From a bacterium (lineage in GTDB: Bacteria; Bacteroidota; Ignavibacteria; Kapaibacteriales; UBA2268), in contig JAUHXN010000064.1 of assembly GCA_030426865.1 (NCBI GenBank), forward strand, positions 1 through 11,275: DNA of 11,275 nt. Reading direction: 5' to 3'. The notes below the pieces were generated by a model that ran no database searches, was not told the origin of the DNA, and saw only the letters and a program-made list of their open reading frames with translations. A program made the position numbers and the translations under genes. Of the stretch, positions 1-6,720 are shown in pieces (position 1 is the stretch's first letter; each line of letters opens with the position of its first letter).

Positions 1-1
1 A

Positions 2-343
2 AAAATTGAACAAGAGAAACTAGAAAAAGACCCAAATTATCAAATTAAAACTGAGAATTATTTTCCAGACCTTGAAAAGTCTGCAGAGTATTACACAAGA
101 ACTTCTCAAACAAAACAGTTTGAAGACAATCATAATGTATTGTTACAACTTGCTAATATTTATCAAGTAGTTGAAAATGAAGAAAAGTTAAAAGAGACTT
201 TAGCTAAACTAGATGAAGTTGAGTTAATGGTAGAACAAAATGAAAAGAGAGCTTTCTATTTAGATTTGCTTAAACTTTATTCTACAATGAAAAATGAAAC
301 TAAAACTCAATTAATTCAAAAGAAACTTGAAAATTTAAAATAA
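2..343 (+). CDS. C-terminal fragment of a helical, TPR-like protein (5' end outside window)
   Basis: The frame is open from base 2 to a TAA at 341-343, giving the last 113 residues of a protein whose start lies off the window. The fragment is charged and almost entirely helix-forming. Around bases 70-190 it holds a stretch of the type DLEKSAEYY...LLQLANIYQ, whose spacing of small and aromatic residues resembles tetratricopeptide repeats. Downstream the pattern loosens into a Glu/Lys-rich helix ending at ENLK. No membrane segment or catalytic motif is visible. A TTG or similar codon inside could be mistaken for a start (e.g. base 140), but the coding pattern continues upstream of it, so this is a truncated gene. 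The next gene begins 8 bases later and its ribosome binding site overlaps this stop, so the two are probably co-transcribed. The TPR assignment is inference from a short piece; function unknown. Confidence 0.7.
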   Translation, partial: KIEQEKLEKDPNYQIKTENYFPDLEKSAEYYTRTSQTKQFEDNHNVLLQLANIYQVVENEEKLKETLAKLDEVELMVEQNEKRAFYLDLLKLYSTMKNETKTQLIQKKLENLK

Positions 344-348
344 GGAAA
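342..348 (+). promoter_or_regulatory. Ribosome binding site of the DUF3467 gene
   Basis: AAGGAAA lies 3 bases before the ATG at 352 and overlaps the upstream gene's TAA stop (341-343). It is one of the clearer Shine-Dalgarno-like sites here and supports both the ATG choice and coupling to the preceding gene. Confidence 0.55.
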
Positions 349-351
349 ATA

Positions 352-687
352 ATGAACGACCCTAAAAACAAAAGCAATAAGAATAGCCTTAACATAGAAA
401 TTACAGATGAAATTTCACAAGGTATATATTCTAATCTTGCTATCATAGCACACAGTAAAGCTGAGTTTGTTATTGATTTCACAAGAGTTTTACCAGGAAC
501 ACCTAAAGCAAAGGTACACTCAAGAATAATAATGACACCTCAACATGCTAAAATGTTAGCACGAGCTTTGAATGACAATATAGGGAAATTTGAAGCTGTG
601 AACGGCGAGATTCAAATTGAAGGAAATGGGAATTTGAATAATTTTCCTGGGTTCGAAGACGGTTCTGGAAATACTAAAATTAATTAA
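352..687 (+). CDS. DUF3467 family protein
   Basis: A small soluble protein of 111 residues. Residues 15-82 match the DUF3467 family as I know it: an EI..GIYSNLAII.HS..EFV.DF segment (about 20-43), a VLPGTPKAKV.SRII turn (46-60), and a TPQHAK.L..AL.DNI..FE helix (62-81). Family members are short, widespread in Bacteroidota and relatives, and have no established function. The N-terminus (1-12) is Lys/Asn-rich and the C-terminus (88-111) is a Gly/Asn-rich probably disordered tail. No signal peptide or membrane segment is present. The ATG at 352 has a good ribosome binding site. The gene sits 8 bases after the TPR-like gene and 23 bases before the flippase gene, so it could be on the same transcript as the glycan genes, although nothing in it suggests a glycan role. 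Family call is confident; function unknown. Confidence 0.88.
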   Translation: MNDPKNKSNKNSLNIEITDEISQGIYSNLAIIAHSKAEFVIDFTRVLPGTPKAKVHSRIIMTPQHAKMLARALNDNIGKFEAVNGEIQIEGNGNLNNFPGFEDGSGNTKIN

Positions 688-695
688 GTTACCAC

Positions 696-701
696 AGGAA
701 A
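696..701 (+). promoter_or_regulatory. Ribosome binding site of the flippase gene
   Basis: AGGAAA lies 9 bases upstream of the ATG at 711 in the 23-base gap after the DUF3467 stop. It is the only distinct Shine-Dalgarno-like site at the head of the glycan operon; the later operon genes rely on overlaps. The gap is too short to judge whether it also holds a promoter. Confidence 0.5.
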
Positions 702-710
702 GCGAAATAG

Positions 711-2126
711 ATGCCATCTTCTAATCGCAAACTGTTAGAAAATTTATCATTCCAAAGTATAGCAGAATTTGCTGGAAAAGGATTACAAGCTGTATATACC
801 ATATATCTTGCCAATGTTTTAGGCGCAGAAGGATATGGTATATACGGCTTTGCTACTTCTATAGTATCTTATTTTATATTGTTTGTAAGCTTTGGAATGG
901 ATGTTTATGGTTCGAGAGAAGTTGCAACAGATAAAGAAAGTGTAGAAAACAACGTAAATCACATTTTTTCATTGAGATTGTTGCTTGCTTTTATTGCCTA
1001 TGTTCTACTTATTGCTGTCGTCTATTTATTTATAGATGATATTATAGTTCAGTTTGCTATAATTTTGATAGGTATAAATATTTTCTCCAATGCAATTCTG
1101 TTGAGTTGGGTTTTTCAAGGTTTAGAACGAATGGGAATTATTGCAGTAAGGACCATTCTAGTATCTGTTCTAAGTTTAGTTCTAATTCTTATTTACGTCA
1201 ATAGTCCAGAAGATACTCTACTAGCATTTGGTATACTATCGTTTTCAATGCTTTTAAATAGCATAATTATGACTGTATATTATCTACGAAAGATTGGTAA
1301 AATTAATTTGAGTTATAGTCCTGAAAATTGGAAACGCATTGCAAAAGGTTCTATACCAATAGGTTTGTTTGCAGTTATGGTTTCTATAATGAACAATATT
1401 GATTTATCTTTAATAGGAGCATTATTAACAGACTTTAAGTATGAAGCAGGTATTTATAATGCAGCATATAAAATCGTATTTTTTGCAATCGTTCCATCTA
1501 TTATAATCCAAAACGCATTTTTCCCTCAGTTATCTAGGGCTGAAAGTATAGAAGATAGAAATAGATTGTTCAGTAAATATAGTAAGGCAATACATGTTGT
1601 AGGGGCAATAACAGCATTCATTACATTTTTCTATTCTGACTTTCTAATTACAAGTTTATTAAATACTGAATTTCAAGGTTCTATAAAACTTATGAATCTA
1701 TTTGCTATTTCAATATTTATAGTCTTTATAAATGTATCACTTGCTTCATCACTAGTTGCTTGGAAAATGGAGAAACTAGTTATTTACGCAACAGTTTATG
1801 CTGTAATAATGAATATTATAATAGATTTAATATTGATCCCTATTTATGGCGCCTACGGTGCAACAGTAGCGACAATATTGGCAGAACTGACTTTGTTAAT
1901 TGCATTATCTTATAACCTATACAAAGCAACGAATAAAGTCTATATTTCTAATATTCTGATAGTATTTTTAATTGGTATTGTTTCTATATTACCTTCATTG
2001 CTGTATATAAATGATAATATTGGTAATATTGCAGGTATAATTATAACAGTTTTATTATTTGTATTAATAACACATTTCTCTGGTTTTTTTCGAATTTTAG
2101 ATATTAAAAAGATACTTAGAACATGA
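711..2126 (+). CDS. MOP-superfamily polysaccharide flippase (Wzx/RfbX-like)
   Basis: A polytopic inner-membrane protein of 471 residues, the usual length for Wzx-type lipid-linked oligosaccharide flippases. The N-terminal part has the family pattern: a short cytoplasmic start (SSNRKLLENL), then a first helix with a glycine-rich G.GL.AVYTIYLAN.LG.EGYGIYGF motif (about 23-47) typical of this superfamily. Around twelve or more hydrophobic segments follow along the whole length, with short charged loops (e.g. ESIEDRNRLFSKYSKA near 281-296). Known members move undecaprenyl-linked glycans from the cytoplasmic to the periplasmic face. The substrate cannot be read from sequence; context suggests a furanose-containing glycan or possibly the polyprenyl-phosphoryl arabinose made by the downstream genes. 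It is the first gene of a five-gene coupled operon, and its TGA overlaps the glf ATG (ATGA, 2123-2126). Confident of the family, not of the cargo. Confidence 0.87.
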   Translation: MPSSNRKLLENLSFQSIAEFAGKGLQAVYTIYLANVLGAEGYGIYGFATSIVSYFILFVSFGMDVYGSREVATDKESVENNVNHIFSLRLLLAFIAYVLLIAVVYLFIDDIIVQFAIILIGINIFSNAILLSWVFQGLERMGIIAVRTILVSVLSLVLILIYVNSPEDTLLAFGILSFSMLLNSIIMTVYYLRKIGKINLSYSPENWKRIAKGSIPIGLFAVMVSIMNNIDLSLIGALLTDFKYEAGIYNAAYKIVFFAIVPSIIIQNAFFPQLSRAESIEDRNRLFSKYSKAIHVVGAITAFITFFYSDFLITSLLNTEFQGSIKLMNLFAISIFIVFINVSLASSLVAWKMEKLVIYATVYAVIMNIIIDLILIPIYGAYGATVATILAELTLLIALSYNLYKATNKVYISNILIVFLIGIVSILPSLLYINDNIGNIAGIIITVLLFVLITHFSGFFRILDIKKILRT

Positions 2127-3244
2127 AATATGATTTCGTAATAGTAGGAGCTGGTTATTCTGGCTGTGTTTTAGCAGAACGTATAGCAACTCAGCTCAAC
2201 AAAAAATGTTTGATTGTTGAAAAAAGAAATCACATAGGTGGCAACTGTTATGATTATTTCGATGATAATGGAGTCCTAGTTCATAAATATGGGCCACATA
2301 TTTTCCATACTCAAATGAAAAAAGTTTGGGATTATTTATCTCAATTTACAGACTGGATACCTTATGAACATAAAGTAAAAGCTGTAATTGATGGTACTGA
2401 AGTTACAGTCCCTTTTAATTTTAATTCTATACATACAGTTTATAATAAAGACAAAGCTCAAAAACTAGAGGACTTACTCTTAGAAACTTATGGTTCAGGA
2501 GTTAAAATTCCTATATTGAAGTTAAGAGAAACAAGCAACGAAGACCTGAAGGAACTTGCGGAATATATATATGAAAAAGTTTTTTTAGGTTATAACCTTA
2601 AGCAATGGGGAATGAAACCTGAAGAACTAGATCCTTCTGTATCAGGAAGAGTCCCCGTATTTTTAAGCAGAGATGATAGATATTTCCAAGATACTTATCA
2701 AGCCATTCCGAAATTTGGATACACTAAAATGTTCCAAAAGATGATTAATAATAAAAATATAAACTTATTGCTTCAAACAGATTACAAAGATGTGTTGGAT
2801 GATCTAGATTATGAAAAATTAATTTATACTGGACATATTGACTACTATTTTGATTTCAAATTAGGTCGACTTCCATATCGGACTTTAAATTTTGACATGC
2901 AAACTGTAAATAAGGAATATTTTCAATCAGGTGCACAAATAAATTATCCAAATGATCATAAATATACTAGAATTACAGAATTTAAGCATTTGACTAAACA
3001 AAAACATAGTAAAACCACTATAGCTTATGAATATCCGGAAGAGTATGAGTTTGGAAAAAATGACCCATACTATCCTATTCCAAAGAAAGAAAATCTCGAG
3101 CTTTTCGAAAAGTATAAAGAATTAGCTGATAAAGAAAAAAACGTTTATTTTGTTGGTCGATTAGCTGATTATAAATATTATAATATGGATCAGACCGTTG
3201 GTGTAGCTTTACAATTATTTGAGAAGAGAATTGCGAAACGATAA
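2123..3244 (+). CDS. glf: UDP-galactopyranose mutase
   Basis: A flavoenzyme converting UDP-galactopyranose to UDP-galactofuranose, the donor for galactofuranose in surface glycans; cytoplasmic. At 373 residues it has normal bacterial length. Seen: the N-terminal FAD-binding GAGYSG (9-14) followed by the acidic-ended strand LIVEKR (30-35) and HIGGNCYD (37-44); the KYGPHIFHT segment (55-63); the substrate-binding loop with GYNLKQWG (156-163), whose W162 fits the conserved uridine-stacking Trp; Arg176 in SGRVPV and Arg283 in YTRITE, which fit the two essential phosphate-binding arginines; and the C-terminal FAD-contacting FVGRLADYKYYNMDQ (343-357). All key residues are present, so it should be active. 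It has no obvious ribosome binding site and starts on the ATGA overlap with the flippase stop, implying translational coupling. Its last codons overlap the next gene. Identification is firm. Confidence 0.96.
   Translation: MKYDFVIVGAGYSGCVLAERIATQLNKKCLIVEKRNHIGGNCYDYFDDNGVLVHKYGPHIFHTQMKKVWDYLSQFTDWIPYEHKVKAVIDGTEVTVPFNFNSIHTVYNKDKAQKLEDLLLETYGSGVKIPILKLRETSNEDLKELAEYIYEKVFLGYNLKQWGMKPEELDPSVSGRVPVFLSRDDRYFQDTYQAIPKFGYTKMFQKMINNKNINLLLQTDYKDVLDDLDYEKLIYTGHIDYYFDFKLGRLPYRTLNFDMQTVNKEYFQSGAQINYPNDHKYTRITEFKHLTKQKHSKTTIAYEYPEEYEFGKNDPYYPIPKKENLELFEKYKELADKEKNVYFVGRLADYKYYNMDQTVGVALQLFEKRIAKR
3221..3229 (+). promoter_or_regulatory. Purine-rich site favouring the TTG start at 3231
   Basis: GAGAAGAGA lies inside the end of glf just before the TTG at 3231. 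The only other upstream candidate, TTG at 3219, has no purine-rich stretch before it, and the frame is closed by TAG at 3204-3206. There is no in-frame ATG before the HAD active site, so the gene must start on a non-ATG codon. Confidence 0.4.
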
Positions 3245-4676
3245 ACATTTAACAAATATAAAAGAAACTGCATTATGCTTAGACTTAGATGGAACACTCA
3301 TCAGAAGTGATGCGTTATTTGAGTCTATATTTCAATTATTGAAAATCAATCCATTGTTTTTATTTCTAGTCCCAATTTGGCTAATGAAAGGAAAACCAAA
3401 TCTAAAAGAAGAAATAGATAAAAGAATTGATTTCAAAGCCGATACTCTCCCCTACAATCAAGACCTGATTGACTATGCAAAAGCAGAAAAAAATAGTGGA
3501 AGAAAAGTCTATCTTGCAACTGCTAGTCATATATCTATAGCTGATAAAGTAGCTAAACATTTGAATATATTTGATGGAGTATATGCGACTAAAGATGGTT
3601 ACAACTTAAAATCAGAAAAAAAGGCGAAAGTGCTTAACCAAGAATTTGGTAAAGGTAAATATGTATATGCAGGTGATGCGAAAGTTGACTATAATATATG
3701 GAAAGATGCCGCTGCAGCGATTGTTGTATCAAATAAAAAAACTTTTATTGAAGATGTGAATAAAAAGTTCACTGTTGAAAAGAGTTTTTACAATGAAGTC
3801 AATATTTTCAAAAAAATTATAAAAGAAATAAGAGTTTACCAATGGGTAAAGAATTTACTTCTATTTTTACCTATCTTACTGGCACATACTTTAGGAAATG
3901 TAACTGATTTAACTAATGTAGTAATAGGCTTTTTCTCCTTCAGTATTTCTGCAAGTTTTGTATATGTACTTAATGATTTACTCGATTTGGATTCTGATAG
4001 AAGTCATCCGAGAAAGAAGAAAAGACCTCTTGCATCGGGAGATTTACCTATTCAGATTGGTATAGCATTAGTCCCGCTATTATTAATTATAGGAATAGGG
4101 TTATCATTTTTCCTAAGTCCTAAATTTCAATTTATACTCTTTTCTTATATTATAATAACAACTGCATATTCTTTTAGTCTAAAGAAAGTACCGATACTAG
4201 ATATAATTCTTTTAGCAACTCTATTTACTACTCGAATTGTAGCTGGTGCTTTTGCAGCTAATGTCTATTTATCTATGTGGATATTAGCATTCTCTATGTT
4301 TTTCTTTATGAACTTAGCTGTACTCAAGAGATATACTGAACTACTAGTAATGAAGAAAAAGAATGAGATTGAAGCCAAAGGACGTGGCTATCATATAGAA
4401 GATATGGGTTTATTACTTAGTATGGGGCCTGCTGCTGGCTTTTTATCCATCTTAGTATTTGTACTATATATTGATAGTGCTCAAGCTACAGGGCTTTATT
4501 CAGAGCCACTAATTCTATGGTTGATTGCACCAGTTTTTCTTTATTGGATTAGTAGGATTTGGCATCTAAGTGTTAGAGGTAAAATGACTGATGATCCTAT
4601 CGTTTTCACAGGTAAAGATAAGGTTAGCTATGTAGTGGGATTAATAATTTTTATAATTGCATACTTGGCTTCATAA
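3231..4676 (+). CDS. HAD phosphatase-UbiA fusion: probable polyprenyl-phosphate phosphoribosyltransferase with its own phosphatase
   Basis: A two-domain protein, 481 residues from the TTG at 3231 (485 if TTG 3219 is used). Residues about 14-185 form a HAD hydrolase: motif I DLDGTL (D18 nucleophile, D20), motif II LATAS (T97), a motif III candidate lysine in KSEKKAK near 127-133, and motif IV AGDAKVD (D149, D153). Residues about 198-481 form a UbiA prenyltransferase with about eight membrane helices: first motif NDLLDLDSD (N248, D249, D252, D256), followed by the basic RKKKRPLASG, and second-loop YS.SLK...LD with D324 and R335. This UbiA type resembles decaprenyl-phosphate phosphoribosyltransferase (mycobacterial Rv3806c), which transfers 5-phosphoribose from PRPP to a polyprenyl phosphate. 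The HAD domain probably removes the 5-phosphate, a step done by a separate enzyme in mycobacteria. The DprE1- and DprE2-like genes directly after it support this. The stop overlaps the next ATG (TAATG). HAD substrate is inferred. Confidence 0.88.
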   Translation: MRNDKHLTNIKETALCLDLDGTLIRSDALFESIFQLLKINPLFLFLVPIWLMKGKPNLKEEIDKRIDFKADTLPYNQDLIDYAKAEKNSGRKVYLATASHISIADKVAKHLNIFDGVYATKDGYNLKSEKKAKVLNQEFGKGKYVYAGDAKVDYNIWKDAAAAIVVSNKKTFIEDVNKKFTVEKSFYNEVNIFKKIIKEIRVYQWVKNLLLFLPILLAHTLGNVTDLTNVVIGFFSFSISASFVYVLNDLLDLDSDRSHPRKKKRPLASGDLPIQIGIALVPLLLIIGIGLSFFLSPKFQFILFSYIIITTAYSFSLKKVPILDIILLATLFTTRIVAGAFAANVYLSMWILAFSMFFFMNLAVLKRYTELLVMKKKNEIEAKGRGYHIEDMGLLLSMGPAAGFLSILVFVLYIDSAQATGLYSEPLILWLIAPVFLYWISRIWHLSVRGKMTDDPIVFTGKDKVSYVVGLIIFIIAYLAS

Positions 4677-5983
4677 TGGAATTCGAAAACTACCTATCAT
4701 TTAACAAATATCCGAAAATACTTCCAAAAGAAGTATTAATTCCTTCTTGGCTAACAGAACTGGATAGAATTGATTTAAGAAACTCAATCCTTTGTTATGG
4801 TAAGGGCAAAAGCTATGGTGATGTTTGTTTGAACGAAGATGGTACTTTAATAGACACTTCTAATCTGAATCATATTATAGACTTCAATAATAAAACCGGT
4901 ATTATAAAATGTGAGTCTGGGATAACTCTAAAAGAAATTTTAGAATTTGTTGTCCCTAAGGGATGGTTTTTACCAGTGACACCTGGTACAAAATTTATCA
5001 CATTAGGTGGAGCTGTGGCTAATGATGTTCATGGTAAAAATCACCACTCTGCAGGGACATTTGGATCACATATCACTGAAATTGAGTTATTAAGATCAGA
5101 TAAAGTAACTTATAAATGTACTAAAGATGTTCATAGTGAACTATTCGCTGCGACAATAGGTGGATTGGGATTAACTGGCTTTATCAAAACTGTAGAATTT
5201 CAATTAATATCTATAGAAACTCCATTTATGTATGTTGAGAATATTAAATTTGAAAATCTTGATGCCTTCTTTGATCTGAATGAAGAATCGGAAAAGTTAT
5301 TTCCTTATACAGTTTCTTGGGTAGATTGTACTACTAAAGGCAAGAAAATGGGAAAAGGAATATACATGCGTGGAAGACATGCTACTAAATCAGAAGTAAA
5401 TAAATCTTTTGAGATGAAAGACGGAGCCCTTCCTTTTCCAATTGAAGCTAGTTTTATTAATAATTTGACTGTTAAAGCATTCAATAAACTATTTTATAGT
5501 AAGCAGTTCAGTAAACTTTCAACTCAAATCGTTCCATTTGAACCATACTTTTATCCTCTGGATATGATAGATGGGTGGGAAAAAGCCTATGGCAAAAATG
5601 GATTTTTACAACACCAGTTTGTACTTCCTTATGATAATTGTAAAAAAAGTTTACATCAAATTTTTCATGAGATAGTTAACTCCGGAATGTCTTCATTCCT
5701 AACCGTACTTAAGTCTTTTGGTGAGGTTGATTCACCAGGAATGTTATCATTCCCTAAAAAAGGTATCACTTTGGCGATAGATTACAGAATGGAAGGTGAG
5801 AAGACACTTAAATTACTTGATAAAATTGATGATATTGTTGCAGTTAATAATGGTAGTTTATACCCAGGAAAAGATGCAAGAATGAGTAGAGAGCATTTTC
5901 ATAAGTTTTATCCTAATTTTCAAGAATTCCTTAAGTACAAAGACCCTAATTTTTCATCAAGCTTTTATAGAAGAATAAAATGA
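4676..5983 (+). CDS. dprE1: DprE1-like FAD-dependent decaprenylphosphoryl-ribose 2'-oxidase
   Basis: An FAD enzyme of the vanillyl-alcohol-oxidase fold, 435 residues (mycobacterial DprE1 is about 460). It oxidises the 2'-hydroxyl of polyprenylphosphoryl ribose to the keto intermediate, the first half of epimerisation to arabinose. The FAD domain occupies about residues 15-180: GKGKSYGD (42-49), then PVTPGTKFITLGGAVAND (100-117) and DVHGKNHHSAGTFG (117-130), nearly the diagnostic DprE1 sequence with the flavin-side His (H119). The substrate domain has QHQFVLPY (312-319), FLTVLKSFGE (341-350), LSFP..GITLAID (357-369) and Y396-P-G-K399, matching the active-site Tyr/Lys pair of DprE1 (Y415/K418 in M. 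tuberculosis). Alanine 367 appears to take the place of Cys387 there. No signal peptide; cytoplasmic, perhaps membrane-associated. Starts on TAATG with the UbiA fusion and ends on ATGA with the reductase gene. Confidence 0.9.
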   Translation: MEFENYLSFNKYPKILPKEVLIPSWLTELDRIDLRNSILCYGKGKSYGDVCLNEDGTLIDTSNLNHIIDFNNKTGIIKCESGITLKEILEFVVPKGWFLPVTPGTKFITLGGAVANDVHGKNHHSAGTFGSHITEIELLRSDKVTYKCTKDVHSELFAATIGGLGLTGFIKTVEFQLISIETPFMYVENIKFENLDAFFDLNEESEKLFPYTVSWVDCTTKGKKMGKGIYMRGRHATKSEVNKSFEMKDGALPFPIEASFINNLTVKAFNKLFYSKQFSKLSTQIVPFEPYFYPLDMIDGWEKAYGKNGFLQHQFVLPYDNCKKSLHQIFHEIVNSGMSSFLTVLKSFGEVDSPGMLSFPKKGITLAIDYRMEGEKTLKLLDKIDDIVAVNNGSLYPGKDARMSREHFHKFYPNFQEFLKYKDPNFSSSFYRRIK

Positions 5984-6720
5984 TAAAGAACATATACGTA
6001 TTTGGCGCTACAAGTAAGATAGCAGAAGAAACACTAAAGAACTACGCTAAAGATAATGCAAATTTTTACTTAGTAGGTAGGGATATCCATAAATTAGAAA
6101 TAGTTAGAAAAGACTTATTAGCACGTGGAGCAGGAAAAGCTGAAGTTGAAGCTTGTGATGCTTTAGACTGGGAGAAACATTCCATTACTATAAATAATGC
6201 TGATAAGACTATTGGTCAATTGGATTTAATTTATATTGCCCATGGCACACTTCCAGAAAATGAAGGAATTCGTAATAATCAAATGAAAGTTATCGAAGAA
6301 TTCAACATTAATTGTACAAGTGTTATTTCACTTTGTACTGTTGCCTCAGAGTATTTCGAATCAAAAGGCAAAGGAACAATTGCTGTTATTTCTTCAGTTG
6401 CAGGAGAGCGTGGCAGACAAAGTAATTTCATATATGGTTCTGCTAAAGGAGGAGTTTCGAAATATCTAGAAGGACTCAGAAATAGATTATTCGAGAAAGG
6501 AATTAAAGTTATCACTATAAAACCAGGAATGGTAGATACACCTATGACTAAAGACTTTAAGAAAGGGCTATTATTTGCTAGTCCAGCAAGTGTTGGCAAG
6601 CAGATATATAAAGGTATTAATGTTGGTAGAGATGTTTTGTTTGTTCCTGGGTACTGGAAGTTAATAATGGGTATTATTAAATCAATACCAGAAAGCATAT
6701 TTAAAAAATTGAAACTTTAA
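5980..6720 (+). CDS. dprE2: DprE2-like SDR, decaprenylphosphoryl-2-keto-ribose reductase
   Basis: A short-chain dehydrogenase/reductase of 246 residues (mycobacterial DprE2 is about 254). It would reduce the 2-keto product of the preceding oxidase to polyprenylphosphoryl-D-arabinofuranose, using NAD(P)H. Seen: the nucleotide-binding start VFGATSKIAE (7-16), a DprE2-type version of TGxxxGIG; LVGRD (31-35) for cofactor choice; the IAHGT segment (86-90) in place of NNAG; the catalytic triad S139 in ISSVAGERGR, Y152 and K156 in YGSAK; and KPGMVDTPMT (181-190). The C-terminus (VPGYWKLIMGIIK...IPESIFKKL, about 222-244) is amphipathic and resembles the membrane-facing tail of DprE2 proteins. It starts on ATGA overlapping the oxidase stop. 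Last gene of the operon; its TAA shares the bases TTAA with the stop of the convergent kinase gene. SDR is certain; the DprE2 role rests on motifs plus neighbour. Confidence 0.86.
   Translation: MIKNIYVFGATSKIAEETLKNYAKDNANFYLVGRDIHKLEIVRKDLLARGAGKAEVEACDALDWEKHSITINNADKTIGQLDLIYIAHGTLPENEGIRNNQMKVIEEFNINCTSVISLCTVASEYFESKGKGTIAVISSVAGERGRQSNFIYGSAKGGVSKYLEGLRNRLFEKGIKVITIKPGMVDTPMTKDFKKGLLFASPASVGKQIYKGINVGRDVLFVPGYWKLIMGIIKSIPESIFKKLKL

Noticed and set aside
140..343. A separate small gene starting at TTG 140
   Set aside because: The same frame is open and protein-like back to base 2, so this is the tail of a larger gene cut by the window edge.
300..482. A 60-codon - strand frame with a hydrophobic stretch
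   Set aside because: Antisense to the DUF3467 gene and the end of the TPR-like gene; the hydrophobicity arises from complementing charged codons.
6279..6698. A 139-codon open frame on the - strand inside the reductase gene
   Set aside because: It lies fully antisense to a well-supported SDR whose motifs span the same bases, and its translation shows no recognisable domain; it is a shadow of an AT-rich coding strand.
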